64,000 bases of DNA from Flavobacterium humidisoli (GTDB taxonomy: Bacteria > Bacteroidota > Bacteroidia > Flavobacteriales > Flavobacteriaceae): positions 1,240,001-1,304,000 of the forward strand of contig NZ_CP096829.1 in the NCBI RefSeq assembly GCF_023272795.1, in the 5' to 3' direction. How positions within the stretch are numbered: the stretch's first letter is position 1; each line of letters starts with the position of its first letter. Both the position numbers and the translations under genes were made by a program. Below are positions 51,315 to 60,623 of the stretch, piece after piece. The notes beneath the pieces are model-generated. The model saw only the letters and a program-made list of their open reading frames with translations, was not told the origin of the DNA and did not search any database.

Positions 51315-51790
51315 TATTCTTTTGATCCGATGGTTTCGTAATAAACATCAACCGAAAGTTTTGGTTGCATAGATGCCATAACAGCCAATTGATCGCAACG
51401 CTCATTTTGCGGATGATTGTTGTGGCCTTTAATCCATTTAAAATCGACTTGATGTTTTCGGTAGACAATTAGAAAACGTTTCCATAAATCTGGATTTTTT
51501 TTATCCTTATATCCTTTTTTCTCCCACCCAAAAACCCATTTTTTTTCTACAGAATCTACAACGTATTTAGAATCGGAAACGACAAGGACTTTCATGTTTG
51601 GTTTTTTGAGTTTTTCTAAACCTACAATTACGGCTAGAAGTTCCATTCTATTATTAGTAGTAAGACGAAAACCTTCATAAAATTCTTTTTTATGAGGAGT
51701 GCCAACCAATTCCATTACCACGCCGTAACCTCCATTGCCAGGATTTCCTTTTGCTGCGCCATCTGTATATATATGTACTTCGTGATTCAT
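51314..51790 (-). CDS. rnhA: ribonuclease HI
   Basis: A 158-residue enzyme with the complete DEDD active site: Asp10 (IYTDGAAKGNPG), Glu50 (NNRMELLAV), Asp73 (SDSKYVVDS) and Asp133 (ERCDQLA), plus the mobile His123 (KGHNNHPQNE). It removes RNA from RNA-DNA hybrids in the cytoplasm. Length matches E. coli RNase HI. It lies downstream of purN on the same strand, 81 bases apart. Confidence 0.95.
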   Translation of the reverse strand: MNHEVHIYTDGAAKGNPGNGGYGVVMELVGTPHKKEFYEGFRLTTNNRMELLAVIVGLEKLKKPNMKVLVVSDSKYVVDSVEKKWVFGWEKKGYKDKKNPDLWKRFLIVYRKHQVDFKWIKGHNNHPQNERCDQLAVMASMQPKLSVDVYYETIGSKE

Positions 51791-51871
51791 TTAATTTTAG
51801 ATTTCAGATTTTAGATTTCAGATTGATCTAAAATTGATTTTTGTAATTGTAATTGATTTTTGAATTTGATT

Positions 51872-52435
51872 TTATTCTTCCAATATTCTATGAATAATCT
51901 CTGGGAAATGTTTTTGTTCCAGTTCATGAATCTTTTCTGCCACCGTCTCTGGAGTGTCTTCATCAGTCAAGGCCACATTTGCTTGAAAGATAATAGCGCC
52001 TTCATCATAGTTTTCATTAACGTAATGAATCGAGATTCCTGTTTCTTTCTCCTTATTGTTTACAATTGCTCTATGAATGTGCATTCCGTACATTCCTTTA
52101 CCTCCATAGTTAGGCAAAAGTGCAGGATGAATATTAATTATTTTGTTTGGGTATTGCTCGATGATGTTTTCTGGGAACTTTAGTAAGAAGCCAGCCAAGA
52201 TTATTAAATCTGGGTCGATTTCTTGTACTTTTTGTAGTACGTTTCTCTCTAAAAGTTCGTTTTTTGAGAAGATTTCGACAGGAATTTGATGATTTTTTGC
52301 TCTGTCAATAACTTTTGCCGAAGCATTATTGGTGAAGACTGAGACAACCTTCGCGATTTCGGTGTTCGAAAAATATTTTATAATGTTCTCTGCGTTAGTT
52401 CCTGATCCTGAGGCGAAAACGATAATTTTTTTCAT
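51872..52435 (-). CDS. purN: phosphoribosylglycinamide formyltransferase
   Basis: A 187-residue enzyme from the ATG at 52435 (MKKIIVFASGSGTNAENI); the longer frame to 52534 adds an unrelated hydrophobic stretch. Catalytic Asn101, His103 (NIHPALLPNYGGKGMYG) and Asp144 (NENYDEGAIIF) are present. It transfers a formyl group from 10-formyl-THF to GAR in purine synthesis. It is divergent from acpP. Confidence 0.93.
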   Translation of the reverse strand: MKKIIVFASGSGTNAENIIKYFSNTEIAKVVSVFTNNASAKVIDRAKNHQIPVEIFSKNELLERNVLQKVQEIDPDLIILAGFLLKFPENIIEQYPNKIINIHPALLPNYGGKGMYGMHIHRAIVNNKEKETGISIHYVNENYDEGAIIFQANVALTDEDTPETVAEKIHELEQKHFPEIIHRILEE

Positions 52436-52551
52436 AGAGTTGTGTGTTTTAAGACTGCAAAAAACGGAATAAAAATCGAAAATAAATAGCTTTAAAAGAC
52501 CTTTCTTGAAATTAATTTTATAAATTAGTGTCACATTTATAAACTAAATAG

Positions 52552-52580
52552 TTGTTTTAAAATAAAGTTTTTTATTTTTG
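52552..52580 (+). promoter_or_regulatory. promoter of acpP
   Basis: TTG at 52552-52554, 18 bases, TATTTTTG at 52573-52580: exact consensus. It ends 30 bases before the acpP ATG. Confidence 0.7.
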
Positions 52581-52610
52581 CCAACAAATTAAATTCTAAA
52601 ATTAAAGATT

Positions 52611-52847
52611 ATGTCAGACATTGCATCAAGAGTAAAAGCGATTATCGTAGACAAATTAGGTGTTGACGAAAACGAAGTTGTAACAGAAGCAAGCTTCACT
52701 AATGATTTAGGAGCTGACTCATTAGACACTGTTGAGCTTATTATGGAATTCGAAAAAGAATTTGATATTCAAATTCCAGACGATCAAGCAGAAAACATTG
52801 CTACTGTTGGTCAAGCTATTTCTTATATCGAAGAAGCAAAAAAATAA
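52611..52847 (+). CDS. acpP: acyl carrier protein
   Basis: A 78-residue acidic protein with the phosphopantetheine site Ser37 in [15 protein letters not shown]. It carries growing acyl chains in fatty acid synthesis and sits upstream of fabF, as in most bacteria. The gap to fabF holds a hairpin, which may let acpP be expressed more strongly than fabF. Confidence 0.97.
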   Translation: MSDIASRVKAIIVDKLGVDENEVVTEASFTNDLGADSLDTVELIMEFEKEFDIQIPDDQAENIATVGQAISYIEEAKK

Positions 52848-52955
52848 TAATACCACACCCGAATTTTAAAAACTCCAAATTTGAATGATCAAATTCCAAA
52901 AAATGGGATTTGTTTTTAAAAAATGGGATTTTCTAAAAATCGGGTGTTATTATTT
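52841..52955 (+). other. long-range hairpin between acpP and fabF
   Basis: The left arm 52846-52862 (AATAATACCACACCCGA) and right arm from 52940 (TCGGGTGTTATTATT) pair with a small bulge around about 75 bases, followed by a T run. It could partially terminate or process the transcript. Confidence 0.5.
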
Positions 52956-53086
52956 TTTAAATTTTTAAATTTCGATTGATTTTCAATCAAACAAGATATA
53001 TTTATATAAATACCCATGGCTCTTAAGTAGCAATACGATTAAGAAAGCAATGGGTTTTATTTGTTTAAGACACAAAATACATATTT

Positions 53087-54340
53087 ATGGCATTAAGGCG
53101 AGTTGTTGTAACAGGATTAGGTGCACTTACTCCTATTGGGAATAATATCCAGGAATATTGGAATGCACTTGTGAATGGAGTTAGCGGAGCCGCTCCGATC
53201 ACATATTATGATACCGAAAAACACAAAACGAAATTTGCCTGCGAAGTAAAAAACTTCAATATTGAAGATTACATGGATCGCAAGGAATCTCGTAGATTAG
53301 ATAAGTTTGCACAATATGCAATTGCTGCCAGTGATGAAGCTATTAAAGATGCTGGAATCACAAACGATAACGTAAACAAACAAAGAGTTGGTGTTATCTG
53401 GGGAGCAGGAATTGGAGGTTTAGAAACTTTTCAGGATGAAGTATTGTACTATGCAAAAGGTGATGGAACTCCAAAGTTCAATCCTTTCTTTATACCAAAA
53501 ATGATTGCCGATATTGCTCCTGCACATATTTCTATGCGTAACGGCTATATGGGACCAAATTATACAACGGTTTCTGCTTGTGCATCTTCTGCAAATGCAT
53601 TAATCGATGCTTTCAACTACATTCGTTTAGGAATGTGCGACGTTATTGTTTCTGGTGGTTCTGAAGCTGCAGTTACAATTGCTGGTATGGGAGGATTTAG
53701 CTCAATGCACGCTTTATCTACAAGAAACGAAAGCCCAGAAACGGCTTCAAGACCTTTTGACGCAACTAGAGATGGTTTCGTTTTAGGAGAAGGAGCAGGA
53801 GCTTTAGTTTTGGAAGATTATGAGCATGCTAAAGCAAGAGGTGCAAAAATCTACTGCGAAATTGGCGGTGGAGGTATGTCTTCTGACGCTTACCACTTAA
53901 CAGCACCACATCCGGAAGGAATTGGAGTTATTGCAGTAATGGAAAATACATTGAGAGATGCAGGAATGACTCCTGATCAAGTTGATCATATCAACACTCA
54001 CGGAACTTCTACTCCATTAGGAGACGTTGCAGAATTAAAAGCAATTAGTAAAGTGTTTGGTGACCATGCTAAAAACATCAACATCAACTCTACAAAATCT
54101 ATGACAGGACACTTATTGGGTGCTGCTGGAGCTATTGAAGCAATTGCTTCTATCTTGGCAATGCAACACGGAATTGTTCCTCCAACGATTAACCATACAG
54201 TTGTTGACGAAAACATTGACCCATCTTTGAACCTTACTCTAAACAAACCTCAAAAAAGAGAAGTAAATGTTGCTATGAGTAATACATTTGGTTTTGGTGG
54301 ACACAATGCTTGTGTATTGTTTAAAAAACTAGCTGATTAA
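53087..54340 (+). CDS. fabF: 3-oxoacyl-ACP synthase II
   Basis: A 417-residue condensing enzyme with the Cys-His-His triad: Cys165 (VSACASSAN), His305 (NTHGTSTPLGD) and His342 (TGHLLGAAG). It elongates acyl-ACP with malonyl-ACP. Its location after acpP and before rnc is the common bacterial order. It is the housekeeping counterpart of the pigment-locus ketosynthase fragment at 1-119. Confidence 0.96.
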   Translation: MALRRVVVTGLGALTPIGNNIQEYWNALVNGVSGAAPITYYDTEKHKTKFACEVKNFNIEDYMDRKESRRLDKFAQYAIAASDEAIKDAGITNDNVNKQRVGVIWGAGIGGLETFQDEVLYYAKGDGTPKFNPFFIPKMIADIAPAHISMRNGYMGPNYTTVSACASSANALIDAFNYIRLGMCDVIVSGGSEAAVTIAGMGGFSSMHALSTRNESPETASRPFDATRDGFVLGEGAGALVLEDYEHAKARGAKIYCEIGGGGMSSDAYHLTAPHPEGIGVIAVMENTLRDAGMTPDQVDHINTHGTSTPLGDVAELKAISKVFGDHAKNININSTKSMTGHLLGAAGAIEAIASILAMQHGIVPPTINHTVVDENIDPSLNLTLNKPQKREVNVAMSNTFGFGGHNACVLFKKLAD

Positions 54341-54350
54341 TTTTCTGTAT

Positions 54351-55091
54351 ATGAATATTATCAAAAAAATATTTTCTAAATCCCGTTCTCTAGAAGACGG
54401 GATTTTTTTTGACACTATTCAGAAAATTCTTGGTTTTCCGCCTACAAATGTTGATTTTTATCGAAGAGCTTTTACACATCGTTCTTCTAATAAATTAGAT
54501 CAAAATGGGCATCCTATAAATTACGAACGCTTAGAATTTTTAGGAGATGCGATGTTAAGTGCCGTTATTGCTGCACATTTATTTAATAAAGCTCCAAATG
54601 GCGATGAAGGTTATTTAACCAAAATGCGTTCGAAAATTGTGAGCCGAGAGCATTTGAACGAATTAGGAAAAGATTTAAATTTAGTACAGTTTGTAGAAAG
54701 TAAAGTGCCGATTCAGCACTTTGGAGAAAACATCCACGGTAATATTTTTGAGTCTTTGATTGGAGCAATTTACTTAGATAAAGGCTATTCTTTTTGCGAG
54801 AAATTCATCCAGAAAAGGGTAGTTACTCCTTATGTTGACATTGCTCGACTAGAAGGAAAAGTTATAAGTTATAAAAGCTTAGTTATCGAATGGTGTCAGA
54901 AGGAAAAAAGAGTTTTTCATTATGACATTTTTGAAGATAATGGTATAGATGGCCAGCGTTTATTTGGTGTCAAATTGAGTATTGATGATAAAGTTGTCGC
55001 AAGAGCGCGAGCAACATCAAAAAAGAAAGCAGAAGAAAAAGCATCGCAACGAGCTTATTTTGCATTTCAAGAAAAAATTGACAAGAAATAG
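54351..55091 (+). CDS. rnc: ribonuclease III
   Basis: A 246-residue enzyme. The RNase III signature ERLEFLGDAML lies at 59-69 with the metal-binding acidic residues, and a second acidic cluster around GNIFESLIGAIYLDKGY. The dsRNA-binding domain is about 175-243 (ending RATSKKKAEEKASQRAY). It processes rRNA and structured RNAs, and the many hairpins in this window are potential substrates. It starts 11 bases after fabF. Confidence 0.95.
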   Translation: MNIIKKIFSKSRSLEDGIFFDTIQKILGFPPTNVDFYRRAFTHRSSNKLDQNGHPINYERLEFLGDAMLSAVIAAHLFNKAPNGDEGYLTKMRSKIVSREHLNELGKDLNLVQFVESKVPIQHFGENIHGNIFESLIGAIYLDKGYSFCEKFIQKRVVTPYVDIARLEGKVISYKSLVIEWCQKEKRVFHYDIFEDNGIDGQRLFGVKLSIDDKVVARARATSKKKAEEKASQRAYFAFQEKIDKK

Positions 55092-55216
55092 CTGCAAAAA
55101 TGTTGTAACTATCACAAGGCTACAACGTTTTCGTTTATAATTTAACAAAACAAGCATGTCATAACTGTTGATGCTCCGTTTAGAAATAGTATATTTACAA
55201 CTTGATTTTTCAAGAC

Positions 55217-55705
55217 ATGGCTATTCATAAATTGGATTTAGACGAATTTGACGAAATTGATTATTATTTAATGGCAATTCATACTTCATTAGAAGATTAT
55301 AGATTAGCCTATTTTATCAATAAAATCCTTCCGATCAACTTAAGTAAGAGCAAAAACGAGATCCATGCTCAGACTAAGGAAGGTGAAGCAAATTTTTCGA
55401 GATTCTATTATTATGATGAAGAAAAAGCTGTTTCCTGGAATTTAATTCAGAATAAAAATGAAATCATTTCTGTGAGTACAAATGATTTTCAGAATTTGTT
55501 TTCTAATGAAACAAGTGAGGTTTCTACAACAATTCATTTACTTCCTGAATTTAAAAAAGTCGATTTTTTCCTGAAAATTGATAATAGCGAAGAGGCGCTT
55601 AATTTTTCAGAAATTCAACAAAAATTAAACACAATAGAAAGTATTGCGGCTATTTATGCCGTTGATACAGACAAAATAAAATCAAAAAACAATCTAATTT
55701 TTTAA
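55217..55705 (+). CDS. IPExxxVDY family protein
   Basis: A 162-residue protein from the ATG at 55217 (MAIHKLDLDEFDEIDYYLMAIHT). The family's name motif appears here as LPEFKKVDFF near residue 112. It is soluble, acidic, with no signal or membrane segment. The family is common in Bacteroidota immediately before pyk, as here (5-base gap), but its function is unknown; it may be translated together with pyruvate kinase. Confidence 0.85.
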   Translation: MAIHKLDLDEFDEIDYYLMAIHTSLEDYRLAYFINKILPINLSKSKNEIHAQTKEGEANFSRFYYYDEEKAVSWNLIQNKNEIISVSTNDFQNLFSNETSEVSTTIHLLPEFKKVDFFLKIDNSEEALNFSEIQQKLNTIESIAAIYAVDTDKIKSKNNLIF

Positions 55706-55710
55706 AAAAA

Positions 55711-57144
55711 ATGCTAACAAACAAGAAAACCAAAATTGTTGCTACACTTGGCCCCGCTTGTAGTACAAGAGAGATCATTAAAGATATGATCGATGCAGGT
55801 GTTAATGTGTTTAGAATCAATTTTTCGCATGCAGATTACGAAGGAGTAAAAGAAAAAATCGATATCATTAGAGGATTAAACGAAGAGTTTGGTTACACAA
55901 CTGCAATCTTAGGAGATTTGCAAGGTCCAAAACTTAGAGTTGGTGTAATGGAAGAAGGTACTGTAGTACATGATGGTGATGAAATCACTTTTACAACTGC
56001 AGAAGATATTATTGGAACATCGAAAAAAGCGTTCATGAAATATCAAAATTTCCCAAATGATGTTAACGTTGGAGAGCGTATTTTGCTTGACGATGGTAAA
56101 CTTATTTTCGAAATTGTTTCTACAGATAAAAAAAGTGAAGTTGTTGCTAAAGTTATTCAAGGTGGAGAATTAAAATCTAAAAAAGGAGTTAATCTTCCAA
56201 ACACAAAGATTTCTTTACCAGCATTAACTGAAAAAGATATTGCCGATGCTATTTTTGCAATCGAACAAAGAGTGGACTGGATTGCTCTTTCGTTTGTAAA
56301 AACACCTCGTGATTTACAAGACTTACAAGAGTTAATCGCTAAGCATTCAGATGTTAAAATTCCAATTATTGCTAAAATTGAAATGCCAGAAGCTCTTGAG
56401 AACATGGATAAAATTGTAGCATACTGCGATGGTTTAATGGTAGCTCGTGGAGATCTTGGTGTTGAGCTTCCTGCTCACGAAGTTCCATTGGTTCAAAAAG
56501 ATTTGATCAGAAGAGCTAAAACAGCTAGAATTCCAGTTATCGTTGCAACTCAAATGATGGAGACAATGATTACAAGTTTGACTCCAACAAGAGCAGAGGT
56601 AAACGACGTTGCAAACTCAGTAATGGACGGTGCAGATGCTGTAATGTTATCTGGAGAAACTGCTACAGGAAATTATCCAGTACAGGTTATTCAAAGAATG
56701 GCGCAAATTTGTGAAGCGGTAGAAAATTCTCCGCTTATTCAAGTGCCTCAAAATACACCACAAATAAAAACTAAACGTTTTGTTACTAAAACAGTTTGTC
56801 ACCAAGCAGCATTATTAGCAAACGAAATCGAAGCTAAGGCAATCTGTACTTTGACAAATAGTGGTTATACAGCTTTCCAAATTTCAGCTTGGAGACCTTC
56901 AACGGCTCATATTTTAGTATTTACTTCAAATAGACGAATCTTAACACAATTGAATTTATTATGGGGAGTTAAATCTTTCTACTATGATAATGAAGAAAGT
57001 ACAGATGATACTGTAACAGATGTAAATCAAATTGCAATTGAAAAAGGATATGCGCAAAAAGGAGATTATTTAATCAACCTTGCTGCAATGCCAATTAAAG
57101 ATAAAGGAATGGTGAACACGATGAGGGTATCTGAAATCGAATAA
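55711..57144 (+). CDS. pyk: pyruvate kinase
   Basis: A 477-residue glycolytic enzyme. N-terminal KTKIVATLGPACS, the B-domain insert (about 70-165), the active-site block IPIIAKIEMPEALENMDKI (Lys of IAKIE) and MVARGDLGVELP, and the TQMMETMITSLTPTRAEVNDVAN block are all present. The C-terminal allosteric domain is complete. It converts PEP to pyruvate and makes ATP. Preceded by the IPExxxVDY gene and followed by a terminator. Confidence 0.96.
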   Translation: MLTNKKTKIVATLGPACSTREIIKDMIDAGVNVFRINFSHADYEGVKEKIDIIRGLNEEFGYTTAILGDLQGPKLRVGVMEEGTVVHDGDEITFTTAEDIIGTSKKAFMKYQNFPNDVNVGERILLDDGKLIFEIVSTDKKSEVVAKVIQGGELKSKKGVNLPNTKISLPALTEKDIADAIFAIEQRVDWIALSFVKTPRDLQDLQELIAKHSDVKIPIIAKIEMPEALENMDKIVAYCDGLMVARGDLGVELPAHEVPLVQKDLIRRAKTARIPVIVATQMMETMITSLTPTRAEVNDVANSVMDGADAVMLSGETATGNYPVQVIQRMAQICEAVENSPLIQVPQNTPQIKTKRFVTKTVCHQAALLANEIEAKAICTLTNSGYTAFQISAWRPSTAHILVFTSNRRILTQLNLLWGVKSFYYDNEESTDDTVTDVNQIAIEKGYAQKGDYLINLAAMPIKDKGMVNTMRVSEIE

Positions 57145-57163
57145 CTTTTTCTAAAATAATTTT

Positions 57164-57191
57164 AAAAAGCTGCTTATTAAAGCGGCTTTTT
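57164..57191 (+). terminator. Rho-independent terminator of pyk
   Basis: AAAAAGCTGCTT (57164-57175) pairs with AAGCGGCTTTTT (57180-57191), with one T-G pair and a 4-base loop, followed by a T run. Confidence 0.88.
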
Positions 57192-57218
57192 TTTTGGAAT
57201 ATTTTTTACAGAGCTTTA

Positions 57219-57350
57219 TTACTCTTCCTGCTTTAGATGTTTTTGTCTTTTAAAGGGCATTTCGTCAATTAATTTTCCGATAAATTGCTGATTTCTATCT
57301 AAAAAAGGAGATTTTAGTGTTTCATTTCGCCATTTTTTTAGAAATATCAT
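57219..57350 (-). CDS. possible small ORF, 43 residues
   Basis: A minus-strand frame from ATG 57350 to TAA 57219 opens MIFLKKWRNETLKSPFLD and is rich in Lys, Arg and Gln, with a composition more protein-like than the surrounding AT-rich DNA. No family is recognised and no promoter is clear. It lies in a 604-base gap before the sulfatase module. It could be a real small protein, a remnant of a longer gene, or chance. Confidence 0.25.
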   Translation of the reverse strand: MIFLKKWRNETLKSPFLDRNQQFIGKLIDEMPFKRQKHLKQEE

Positions 57351-57440
57351 CTTCAAAATGGAATTTCAATCTTTATTTACTTCTTATTTGTCTTTTTTAA
57401 TTAAAAAGATAACTTCTTAATTTTCTGACGTTTTTAGTGT

Positions 57441-57462
57441 GTTTCATTTTACAAAATGAAAC
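57441..57462. promoter_or_regulatory. palindrome 1 upstream of the sulfatase module
   Basis: GTTTCATTTT and AAAATGAAAC form a perfect 10-base inverted repeat with a 2-base centre, 287 bases before the sulfatase start. Candidate operator. Confidence 0.5.
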
Positions 57463-57487
57463 CTTGTGGTGCAGATTCTTAAATTTT

Positions 57488-57515
57488 CTTGTTTCATATT
57501 ATAAAATGAAACAAG
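57488..57515. promoter_or_regulatory. palindrome 2 upstream of the sulfatase module
   Basis: A CTTGTTTCAT...ATGAAACAAG palindrome with one internal mismatch, placed 50 bases after palindrome 1 and sharing its half-site. Two looser half-sites lie nearby (57319 and 57595). Confidence 0.5.
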
Positions 57516-57748
57516 CTCTTGCCCTATAAATCCAATTGTTCGCTCTTTTATTAGTTAAATTTGAGATATTAATAAAAAGTTAAAAATATTTTGTTTCAGA
57601 TTCTTAAAGTAAAATGAATTTGCAACATTATGAAAACGAGACATCTATTTGGAAGTATTGTTTGAAAGTTTATCCTTTCCCATTTTTATTTTTTTGGATT
57701 TTCAAACTCCTAAAATATTAACAAGAATCATTAACGAATTTTTTTATT

Positions 57749-59428
57749 ATGAAACAAATCAAATTTAATTATGGATTTGCATATACCTTAAAAGTATTAG
57801 CATTGCTGTTTTTTTCTGGAGTTTCTGCTACAGCACAGAGCAAAAAGCCAAATATTCTAGTGCTATGGGGTGATGATATTGGAACAACTAATATTAGTGC
57901 CTATAGTGATGGAATTATGGGATATACTACTCCAAATATTGATCGTTTAGCCAATGAAGGAATAAGATTCCTGCATTATTATGGAGAACAGAGCTGTACT
58001 GCTGGTCGTGCTGCTTTTTTAACAGGACAGCATGGTCTGAGAACCGGATTGACAAAAGTTGGTTTTCCTGGCGCTCCAATGGGAATGAGTCAGTTAGATC
58101 CTTCTGTTGGAGGAATCATGAAAAGCCTTGGATATGTAACGGGGCAGTTTGGTAAAAATCACGTGGGAGATCGTAATGAGAGTTTGCCAACAGTTAATGG
58201 CTTTGATGAATTCTTCGGAAATCTGTATCACCTAAATGCAGAGGAAGAGCCAGAATTGCCAGATTATCCAAAAGATCCTGAGTATCTTAAAAAGTTTGGA
58301 CCTAGAGGAGTATTAAAATGTACGGCAACAAATGTTGATGACGGAACTACAGATCCTCGTTTTGGAAGAGTTGGAAAACAAAAAATTGAAGATACTGGAG
58401 CACTTACCAAAAAAAGAATGGAAACTATAGATGATGAAACGTCTGCTGCTGCAATTGATTTTATTAAAAGACAAAATGCTGCAGGTAAACCATTTTTCTG
58501 CTGGTTTAATGCTACACGTATGCACTTGCGTACCCATGTTAGAGCAGAACATAGAGGAAGATATACACATGGCGATAGCGAGTATATCGATGGTATGATC
58601 GAACATGATGAAACGATTGGAAGTATTTTGAAAGCATTAGACGATTTAGGAATTGCAGATAATACTATTGTCGTGTATTCTACAGATAATGGTCCTCATA
58701 TGAATACTTGGCCTGATGGTGCAATGACACCATTCCGTTCAGAAAAAAACACAAACTGGGAAGGTGCTTTCCGTGTGCCTTGTTTGGTACGTTGGCCAGG
58801 ACATATTAAGCCAGGTACTGTAACTAATGAATTAATGAGCCATAATGACTGGATTCCTACATTTGCTTCCATTGCAGGTGAGCCAGATATAGTAAATAAA
58901 CTTTTAAAAGGTTACTCTGCAAATGGAAAAACATATAAAGTGCATTTAGATGGTTTTGACCAAAGTAAATTTTTGGAAGGCAAAACACCAAAAAGTGCCA
59001 GAGATAAATTCTTTTATACAGATGATGACGGACTTTTGGTTGGTTTGAGAGAAGGAGATTATAAATATGTTTTTGCAGAACAAAGATTAGGTGGGACATT
59101 AGGAGTCTGGGCAGAACCTTTTACTAAACTTCGTTTACAAAAAATATTTAATTTATATCAAGATCCTTTTGAGAGAGCCGATATAACATCAAATACTTTT
59201 TGGGATTATCAGTTAAATCATGTGCAACTAATGTATGGAGCGATACAGGATGTAGTTGTATTTGCAGAAACATTCAAAGAATATCCTCCAAGATCAATTC
59301 CACCAAGTTTCTCTGCTTATACTATTATGGAAGAAGCGATGAAAGATATTAAAGCACAAAAATATATTGAGAAAAACGTTCTTCCTAAATTAAAAGAGGA
59401 TGAAGCAGAAACAAAAAAGAAAAAATAG
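57749..59428 (+). CDS. exported sulfatase (Cys-type formylglycine site)
   Basis: A 559-residue sulfatase-family protein with a signal peptide (to about residue 30, SATAQ). The metal-binding WGDDIG (40-45) and maturation motif Cys83-Thr-Ala-Gly-Arg match the C-x-[AP]-x-R sulfatase signature; Cys83 would become formylglycine. Later blocks GKNHVGD and STDNGPHMNTWPDG fit arylsulfatases. It needs a formylglycine-generating enzyme, which is not in the window. It heads a module with an HAD lipoprotein, a barrel protein and two DUF1254 lipoproteins. Substrate unknown; the C-terminus ends in Lys repeats. Confidence 0.88.
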   Translation: MKQIKFNYGFAYTLKVLALLFFSGVSATAQSKKPNILVLWGDDIGTTNISAYSDGIMGYTTPNIDRLANEGIRFLHYYGEQSCTAGRAAFLTGQHGLRTGLTKVGFPGAPMGMSQLDPSVGGIMKSLGYVTGQFGKNHVGDRNESLPTVNGFDEFFGNLYHLNAEEEPELPDYPKDPEYLKKFGPRGVLKCTATNVDDGTTDPRFGRVGKQKIEDTGALTKKRMETIDDETSAAAIDFIKRQNAAGKPFFCWFNATRMHLRTHVRAEHRGRYTHGDSEYIDGMIEHDETIGSILKALDDLGIADNTIVVYSTDNGPHMNTWPDGAMTPFRSEKNTNWEGAFRVPCLVRWPGHIKPGTVTNELMSHNDWIPTFASIAGEPDIVNKLLKGYSANGKTYKVHLDGFDQSKFLEGKTPKSARDKFFYTDDDGLLVGLREGDYKYVFAEQRLGGTLGVWAEPFTKLRLQKIFNLYQDPFERADITSNTFWDYQLNHVQLMYGAIQDVVVFAETFKEYPPRSIPPSFSAYTIMEEAMKDIKAQKYIEKNVLPKLKEDEAETKKKK

Positions 59429-59446
59429 AAATAGTATTTAATAAAA

Positions 59447-59479
59447 AAAAGCTTGAGTTACCCCATAACTCAAGCTTTT
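59447..59479 (+). terminator. strong hairpin between the sulfatase and HAD genes
   Basis: AAAAGCTTGAGTTA (59447-59460) pairs perfectly over 14 bases with TAACTCAAGCTTTT (59466-59479), loop CCCCA. The T tract is short, so it may attenuate rather than stop the transcript. Confidence 0.75.
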
Positions 59480-59501
59480 CAATAACTTAAAAATCAATAT
59501 C

Positions 59502-60524
59502 ATGTATAAGAATATATATATATTGCCCTTATTTTTATTGTTGCTGGTTTCTTGCAAAAAGGCGGATAATATTTCAACAACTACTACTACTTCTGATTCT
59601 GATACTACAAAAATTGCAACAAGCGCTGATCCGTTGCCAAGCTGGAATGATACTCCGTTGAAGAAAGAAATTATTGATTATGTGACCAAGGTAACCAAAG
59701 AAGGAAGCCCGGATTTTATTCCAGTTGAAAACAGAATAGCCACTTTTGATAACGACGGAACGCTATGGGCTGAAAAACCGTATGTTCAGGAATTATTTGC
59801 TTTTAATAGAGTTAAGAAAATGGTAGAAGCCAATCCGGCTTTAGCGCAAAAACAGCCTTTTAAAGCCGTGGTCGAAAAAGATAAAACTTATTTTGAAAAA
59901 GGCGGCGATAAAGCACTTATCGAATTAGTGGCCGCAACCCATACCGGTATGACAGAGGATGAGTTTGAAGCTTCGACAAAAGAGTTTTTTGGAAGTGCCC
60001 AATATCCTGGTAAAAATGTACCGCTGAAACAAATCAGATACCAGCCTCAATTGGAGCTTTTGAACTATTTGCGTGCAAATGGTTTCAAAACTTTCATTGT
60101 AACTGGCGGAACTGTTGAAGTGGTTAGAGCAATATCTCAGGATTTTTATGGAATTCCAAAAGACCAAGTTGTAGGAACTTCTTTCAAATATAAGTTTGAT
60201 GATGCTAAAAATGCAGTCTTAAGAGAACCTGCTTTAGATCATTTTAATGATAAAGAAGCAAAACCAGTTGGCATACAATTGCATATTGGCCAACGACCTG
60301 TTTTTGCCTGCGGAAATGAAGGCGGAGCAGGTGATCTTGCCATGTTACGATATTCGCAAGGAAATAAATATCCTTCCTTTCAATTAATTGTAAATCATAA
60401 TGATTCTATTAGAGAATACAGTTATCAGGAAAAAGATAACTTGTCTTTAAACACTGCAGCAAAATATAAATACCATGTAATTAGTATTAAAGACGACTGG
60501 AAAAAAGTTTTCCCAGATAAATAA
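59502..60524 (+). CDS. HAD-superfamily hydrolase lipoprotein
   Basis: A 340-residue lipoprotein (lipobox LVSC, Cys18) with a Ser/Thr-rich linker (24-40). The HAD nucleophile motif is Asp83-Asn-Asp85-Gly-Thr (ATFDNDGTLW), motif II is FIVTGGT (about residue 202), and the late acidic motif is CGNEGGAGDLAML. This suggests a phosphatase of the phosphoserine-phosphatase-like branch, placed unusually at the envelope. Substrate unknown. It follows the sulfatase and precedes a beta-barrel gene, so it may act on the same exported substrate. Confidence 0.8.
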   Translation: MYKNIYILPLFLLLLVSCKKADNISTTTTTSDSDTTKIATSADPLPSWNDTPLKKEIIDYVTKVTKEGSPDFIPVENRIATFDNDGTLWAEKPYVQELFAFNRVKKMVEANPALAQKQPFKAVVEKDKTYFEKGGDKALIELVAATHTGMTEDEFEASTKEFFGSAQYPGKNVPLKQIRYQPQLELLNYLRANGFKTFIVTGGTVEVVRAISQDFYGIPKDQVVGTSFKYKFDDAKNAVLREPALDHFNDKEAKPVGIQLHIGQRPVFACGNEGGAGDLAMLRYSQGNKYPSFQLIVNHNDSIREYSYQEKDNLSLNTAAKYKYHVISIKDDWKKVFPDK

Positions 60525-60623
60525 TTTGAATTTAGTTAAAATCTAAAATGAACAGCTTTTGCTGTTTAAAGACTGCTTCATTCTGATTTTGAAAGTTAAC
60601 TCAAAAATTTAAAATAAATTGTT

